From NCBI GenBank assembly GCA_965247565.1, contig CBDFHF010000003.1, forward strand, positions 1,922,001 to 1,986,000: a stretch of 64,000 nucleotides of DNA, written 5' to 3'. The position numbers were made by a program, and so were the translations under genes. Shown piece by piece: positions 61,099 to 64,000 of the stretch. The notes under the pieces were generated by a model. The model was not told the origin of the DNA, did no database searches, and worked only from the letters and a program-made list of their open reading frames with translations. The DNA is from CBDFHF01 sp965247565 (GTDB taxonomy: Bacteria > Pseudomonadota > Gammaproteobacteria > Methylococcales > Methylomonadaceae). Numbering within the stretch: the first letter of the stretch is position 1; every line of letters begins with the position of its first letter.

Positions 61099-61106
61099 TC
61101 AGCAAA

Positions 61107-61141
61107 GTAAGTCGGGCGCATACTTTTCGTGCCCGACTTAC
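61107..61141. repeat. REP hairpin, second family (copy 1)
   Basis: GTAAGTCGGGC at 61107-61117 pairs with GCCCGACTTAC at 61131-61141. The loop holds ACTTTTCGT. A relative is at 61951-61975. Confidence 0.75.
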
Positions 61142-61332
61142 TATTGCTTTTATAGGAACTATCTTGGTTGCTTATTTACCACACTACCAACGCACTACAA
61201 GAGTTTATATCGTTCCCTTGCTGAGTGTGGCAACGATATAAAAAAAATTTCCACGGAGCACTTCGATAGAGTTATATTGAGTGTCAGGCGAGGCGACCTG
61301 ACTTTATAACAAAGAAGCAGTACTGCCCTAAG

Positions 61333-61716
61333 CTAGACTTTTGTAACTACTAAAGCACTGCAAATTTCACCAGAATTTAAATTTTCTGACTTATAGACAA
61401 GAGAATGGGCGCCCTTTCCAAGGGTAATGCCCTGAGTATGTATAGAAACTCCCTGTTGTTCGACATCTGTCGTGTAATCCAATAGAACTGCAGATCCGTT
61501 ATCTTTGATAGTGGTATGCCATATTCCCATGGTATTCACGCCGCCGTTCACAGAGAAACCCAAGCCAAACTTAGAGCCTTGTTTCAGAAAATATGCTTTA
61601 CCGATGGAGCTTTGACTACATACTCCTGGCAACTGAGAGGTGCTTTTTGCTGCTGCGGTATCAATGAGTCCAATTGAGCACACAATCCCTAAAGCCAGTA
61701 TTGAAGATACTTTCAT
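61333..61716 (-). CDS. Secreted protein of unknown function
   Basis: A 127-residue exported protein from MKVSSILALG, with AAGGA ahead of the ATG at 61716. The signal peptide is about residues 1-22 (ending DTAAA). The mature part is beta-rich with two cysteines (GVCSQSS and GEICSALVV) that could form a disulfide. An upstream ATG (61755) would remove the signal peptide from the N-terminus, so it is not chosen. I recognise no family. Confidence 0.65.
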   Translation of the reverse strand: MKVSSILALGIVCSIGLIDTAAAKSTSQLPGVCSQSSIGKAYFLKQGSKFGLGFSVNGGVNTMGIWHTTIKDNGSAVLLDYTTDVEQQGVSIHTQGITLGKGAHSLVYKSENLNSGEICSALVVTKV

Positions 61717-62083
61717 GGTTTTTTTCCTTATAGTTTGAATAACGTTAATGTTCATTTTTATGGATAGAGAAAGAATATAATCGCCAAGACCTTTTGCTAA
61801 TTAAAATTTAACGTAATGAACATTCCTACGTTCATACTTACTTCGAATCTAACGAAAACGGAAGTCAAGACTTCATATGGTCTCTCTATAATTCAACTAT
61901 CCACGGGTTTATTCCATTAAAAGGTAAAAAGGTTCAACTACCCAGATAAGTCGGGCACACGCTTTTCGTGCCCGACATTCCAATGTTTCCATTTGGAACG
62001 ACCTTTAAAACTTGCTCATTTATCATCCTAGGTCCTGGGCTATAATTCCAAGTACTGACTAAATCGGGAGGCGTGAATCCAAC
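61717..62083. other. Intergenic region with REP hairpin
   Basis: About 365 bases. It holds the promoter region of the secreted-protein gene (minus strand) and, at 61951-61975, a REP hairpin (TCGGGCAC pairing with GTGCCCGA) of the same family as 61107. No gene is seen. Confidence 0.5.
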
Positions 62084-62986
62084 TCACACCGCATTTATAT
62101 CTTGCGCGGCTGTCAACAGCTCTTCAATAAAGTGTTGGCTATATAGCGGCAGATAATTGTGTTTTAAATAGGCAATTTTAGTACTGGAACGTGGAATCAG
62201 ATGCGATAAATTGCGCAGTACCAGATCGTTATCCACCAATTCATCATAAGCCATCCCGGCAATCAAACCGACACCCATCCCCAACCGCACATAAGTTTTG
62301 ATAACATCGGTATCCGCCGCGGCTAAGGTGATATCCAACTTTAAATCGGTATTTTTAAAAGCACTTTCTATATTAGAACGGCCAGTAAAACCAAAGCTGT
62401 ACGTCAAAATTGGATAGGACGCTAAACGTTCTAATGTAACGTCCCCACTGCAAAGTGGATGATCTTTGGGGACTACAGCCGCATGATGCCAGTTATAACA
62501 AGGTTTAATAACCAAATCCGTTTCTTCGGCAACTTTCTCGGTGCAGATAGCAATATCGGCTTTATGGGTATGTAGCTGATCGATCAATTGTTCCGGCGAA
62601 GCTTCCACCATGTAAATTCGTACACCCGGATATTTTTTTCGAAACCGCAGAATGGGTTTGGGTAAAAAAAACTTGGCTTGAGTATGGGTAGTAGCAATAT
62701 GGATCGTACCTTGATTACTATCCAGATAATCGGCCGCAATGGCTTGAATGTTTTTCTTGGCCAGATTAATACTGGCGACTTCGTCCATGATACGCATCCC
62801 TAAAGACGTCATACCTACCAGCTTTTTACCTTGCCGCTCAAACAGTGGCGAGCCCAATTCAGCTTCAAACAATTGCAATTGCCGACTTACCGCAGATTGT
62901 ACGATGTGCATTTTTTCTGCCGCTTTAGACAGATTCAGATTGGTTTCCTGAAGAACGCGGAGCAGTTCAATTTGGCTTAAGTTCAT
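62084..62986 (-). CDS. CysB-family LysR-type transcriptional regulator
   Basis: A 300-residue regulator. The winged helix-turn-helix is at residues 1-60 (LNLSKAAEKMHIVQSAVSRQLQLFEAELGSPLFERQGKKLVG). The effector-binding domain has CysB/Cbl-type segments (THTQAKFFLPKPILRFRKKYPGVRI, ADTDVIKTYVRLGMGVGLIAGMAYD). CysB-type proteins respond to sulfur metabolites such as O-acetylserine or sulfate. No sulfur-assimilation gene lies in the window, so the target is unknown. It is divergent from the EAL-domain gene. Confidence 0.9.
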   Translation of the reverse strand: MNLSQIELLRVLQETNLNLSKAAEKMHIVQSAVSRQLQLFEAELGSPLFERQGKKLVGMTSLGMRIMDEVASINLAKKNIQAIAADYLDSNQGTIHIATTHTQAKFFLPKPILRFRKKYPGVRIYMVEASPEQLIDQLHTHKADIAICTEKVAEETDLVIKPCYNWHHAAVVPKDHPLCSGDVTLERLASYPILTYSFGFTGRSNIESAFKNTDLKLDITLAAADTDVIKTYVRLGMGVGLIAGMAYDELVDNDLVLRNLSHLIPRSSTKIAYLKHNYLPLYSQHFIEELLTAAQDINAV

Positions 62987-63054
62987 GGCTTCAATATCTT
63001 TTTATCAGATTATGTTATCGATTTATATCGTTTTATTGTAGTAAAAATCCGGTT

Positions 63055-63170
63055 TACACTGCAATCAACCTCTAAAGTTCCAGGTTAAAGCTACTTCCGT
63101 GATTAAAGGAATAAGGCTCCTCCTCTCCTCAGGGATGTTTTTATAGCGGGTGTCTCGGCCCGCTTTTTTT
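63055..63170 (+). ncRNA. Possible orphan leader or small RNA
   Basis: Between the divergent LysR and EAL genes lies a TACACT -10-like box (63055-63060), about 85 bases without an open frame, then a terminator (63145-63170). This would give a transcript of about 100 bases ending before the EAL gene. The -35 is weak (TTTATT). It could be a small RNA or an attenuated leader. Confidence 0.35.
63145..63170 (+). terminator. Rho-independent terminator ahead of the EAL gene
   Basis: AGCGGG at 63145-63150 pairs with CCCGCT at 63159-63164, followed by a T tract. It points along the plus strand and lies 60 bases before the ATG at 63230. Confidence 0.8.
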
Positions 63171-63229
63171 CTGTTTTGTAAACAGTGACAACAGTTTTTT
63201 ATGATTGAAAATAGGTCAAGGGGATCATC

Positions 63230-64000
63230 ATGCCATTACAACAGTTAGTCGAGTATTTTAATGATCGTTTTGAGCAAGAACATCGCTCAAGTTTTCGACC
63301 TTTTATCCTGGAAGATCGTAAGGTGAGCGGATTATTTGGTCCGATCAAAATCAACACATATTTTAGTGCTTTGCGACAAAGGCAAAAGCCTTCAATCATT
63401 ACAGGCTACGCGTCAAAGCTGCACGTATCGACTTACGAAATTCAGCACTTGTATACGAATAATATTGAGAATTTATTAGTCAGCAACCGATCACCCGGCA
63501 GTGATTTTAACTCGATAATCAATTTTGATCGATTGTGCCGAACTGTGCATATGCTTAATTATCTGCCGCTTGCGCATCTGGATGACCTGCTATTTTTGGA
63601 GGTGGATCCTCGGCATATACTCGGCATACAACAAGATCATGGCGCCTATTTTGGCGAAGTAATTACCCGCTGTGGTTTAGCGACCAATCAGGTCGTTATT
63701 GTTTTAAGCATTAACATTCCTAATATGGCTTATGTGCAGGCACTAATTGATGGCTTAAACAACTATCGTCGGCACGGTTACTGTATTGCCCTGAAGTTTG
63801 ATTATGTTGCTCAGGATGACCAGTTATTTAATTTGATCGAAACGCTATCGCCGGATTATGTCAGTTTATCTGCACAGCACCTGGATCATTTGTGCGACAG
63901 TTCGTTGCTAAGCACATTGCAACGCATCCGGGCTTTAGTTGCTGCATCCGGTGGCAAATCGATCCTGCAGCAAGTAGACCACAAAAAGTCTGCCTTGTTA
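63230..64000 (+). CDS. Degenerate EAL-domain protein, cut by window end
   Basis: A frame opens at the ATG at 63230 (AAGGGG ribosome binding site) and stays open for 257 codons to the window edge. Residues 1-100 match no family I know. From about residue 105 the order LCRTVHMLNYLPL, LLFLEVDPRHILG, VVIVLSINIP and GYCIALKFDYV follows an EAL phosphodiesterase fold. The catalytic Glu of the usual IVLEI/ELTE strand is replaced (VLSIN), so c-di-GMP hydrolysis is unlikely. It may be a c-di-GMP binder or regulator. Confidence 0.7.
   Translation, partial: MPLQQLVEYFNDRFEQEHRSSFRPFILEDRKVSGLFGPIKINTYFSALRQRQKPSIITGYASKLHVSTYEIQHLYTNNIENLLVSNRSPGSDFNSIINFDRLCRTVHMLNYLPLAHLDDLLFLEVDPRHILGIQQDHGAYFGEVITRCGLATNQVVIVLSINIPNMAYVQALIDGLNNYRRHGYCIALKFDYVAQDDQLFNLIETLSPDYVSLSAQHLDHLCDSSLLSTLQRIRALVAASGGKSILQQVDHKKSALL

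Larger units (their letters stand above)
60350..61099 (+). repeat. Tandem duplication of a REP/truncated-RAYT unit
   Basis: Two direct copies of a unit of about 375 bases (60350-60727 and 60728-61099). Each unit starts TAGGGTGGGCAACGCTTTT and holds two REP hairpins (60353-60377 and 60434-60454; 60731-60755 and 60812-60830). Both then carry the same 70-codon RAYT fragment, ending at an identical TAG. Copies differ by scattered substitutions and small indels, so the duplication is not brand new. Confidence 0.85.

Noticed and set aside
60350..61099. Repeats considered as a CRISPR array
   Set aside because: Only two long direct copies with coding content and REP hairpins; no short regular repeats and spacers, and no cas genes.
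60526..61309. Longer overlapping plus-strand frames across the RAYT copies
   Set aside because: They are alternative frames of the tandem repeat; the RAYT-like frame has the recognisable protein sequence.

Overview
The window looks like chromosome of a gammaproteobacterium of moderate, AT-leaning composition. The most likely home is the Methylococcales (type I methanotrophs). That placement is inference from the gene set: an exosortase/VPLPA-type protein sorting system, an ilvB-ilvH-ilvC operon, an oxalate/formate-type MFS carrier, PEP synthase, a second EF-G and the classic thrS-infC-rpmI-rplT-pheST-ihfA cluster. No methane-oxidation gene lies in the window.

Layout. 0-5.3 kb: a small Cys-rich protein, a secreted protein with a VPLP-type C-terminal sorting tail, a secreted propeller-like protein, inorganic pyrophosphatase and a divergent DUF2797 protein. 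5.5-8.9 kb: ilvB-ilvH-ilvC with a clear terminator. 9-12.3 kb: a D,D-carboxypeptidase-like protein with a long Lys-rich tail, then a complete IS5-family element (1329 bp, TTAA duplication). 12.3-17 kb: OFA-type transporter, a small Arg-rich protein, an EF-G2 (FusB-like) gene and tRNA-Pro(GGG). 17-22 kb: a lipoprotein gene broken at a G7 tract, a second sorting-tail protein, tRNA-Thr(TGT), a YgiQ radical SAM protein and a spermidine-synthase-like protein. 22-29.6 kb: the translation cluster on the minus strand, with infC starting at AUC, and tRNA-Val(GAC) directly ahead of thrS.

29.9-32.2 kb: an exosortase fused to EpsI, and a DUF1097 membrane protein. 32.2-37.4 kb: a giant DEDD-nuclease/RecQ/UvrD fusion, frameshifted exactly in UvrD motif VI. 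37.6 kb: a palindromic MITE-like element. 37.9-41.2 kb: an Mla/MCE-type lipid ABC transport operon. 41.6-46.4 kb: ispG, ftsH and an unusual sigma-70 factor. 46.7-53.7 kb: a co-directional, overlapping gene set ppsA - PRTase/TRSP - HAD - StiP - CitE-like - TerB, which resembles the Ter-linked nucleoside-like metabolite module. Three strict DnaA boxes plus one relaxed box lie upstream of it. 54-59 kb: a membrane protein, a CheY-like regulator and hrpA. 59-64 kb: small accessory genes, an IS110 remnant, a tandemly duplicated truncated RAYT/REP unit, a secreted protein, a CysB-family regulator, an orphan terminator-ended leader and a degenerate EAL-domain protein cut by the window end.

Most linked functions are housekeeping: branched-chain amino acids, translation, isoprenoids, membrane proteolysis and lipid transport. 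The accessory interest is in the sorting system (one exosortase, at least two candidate substrates), the Ter-like biosynthetic cluster, the helicase fusion and the REP/RAYT region.
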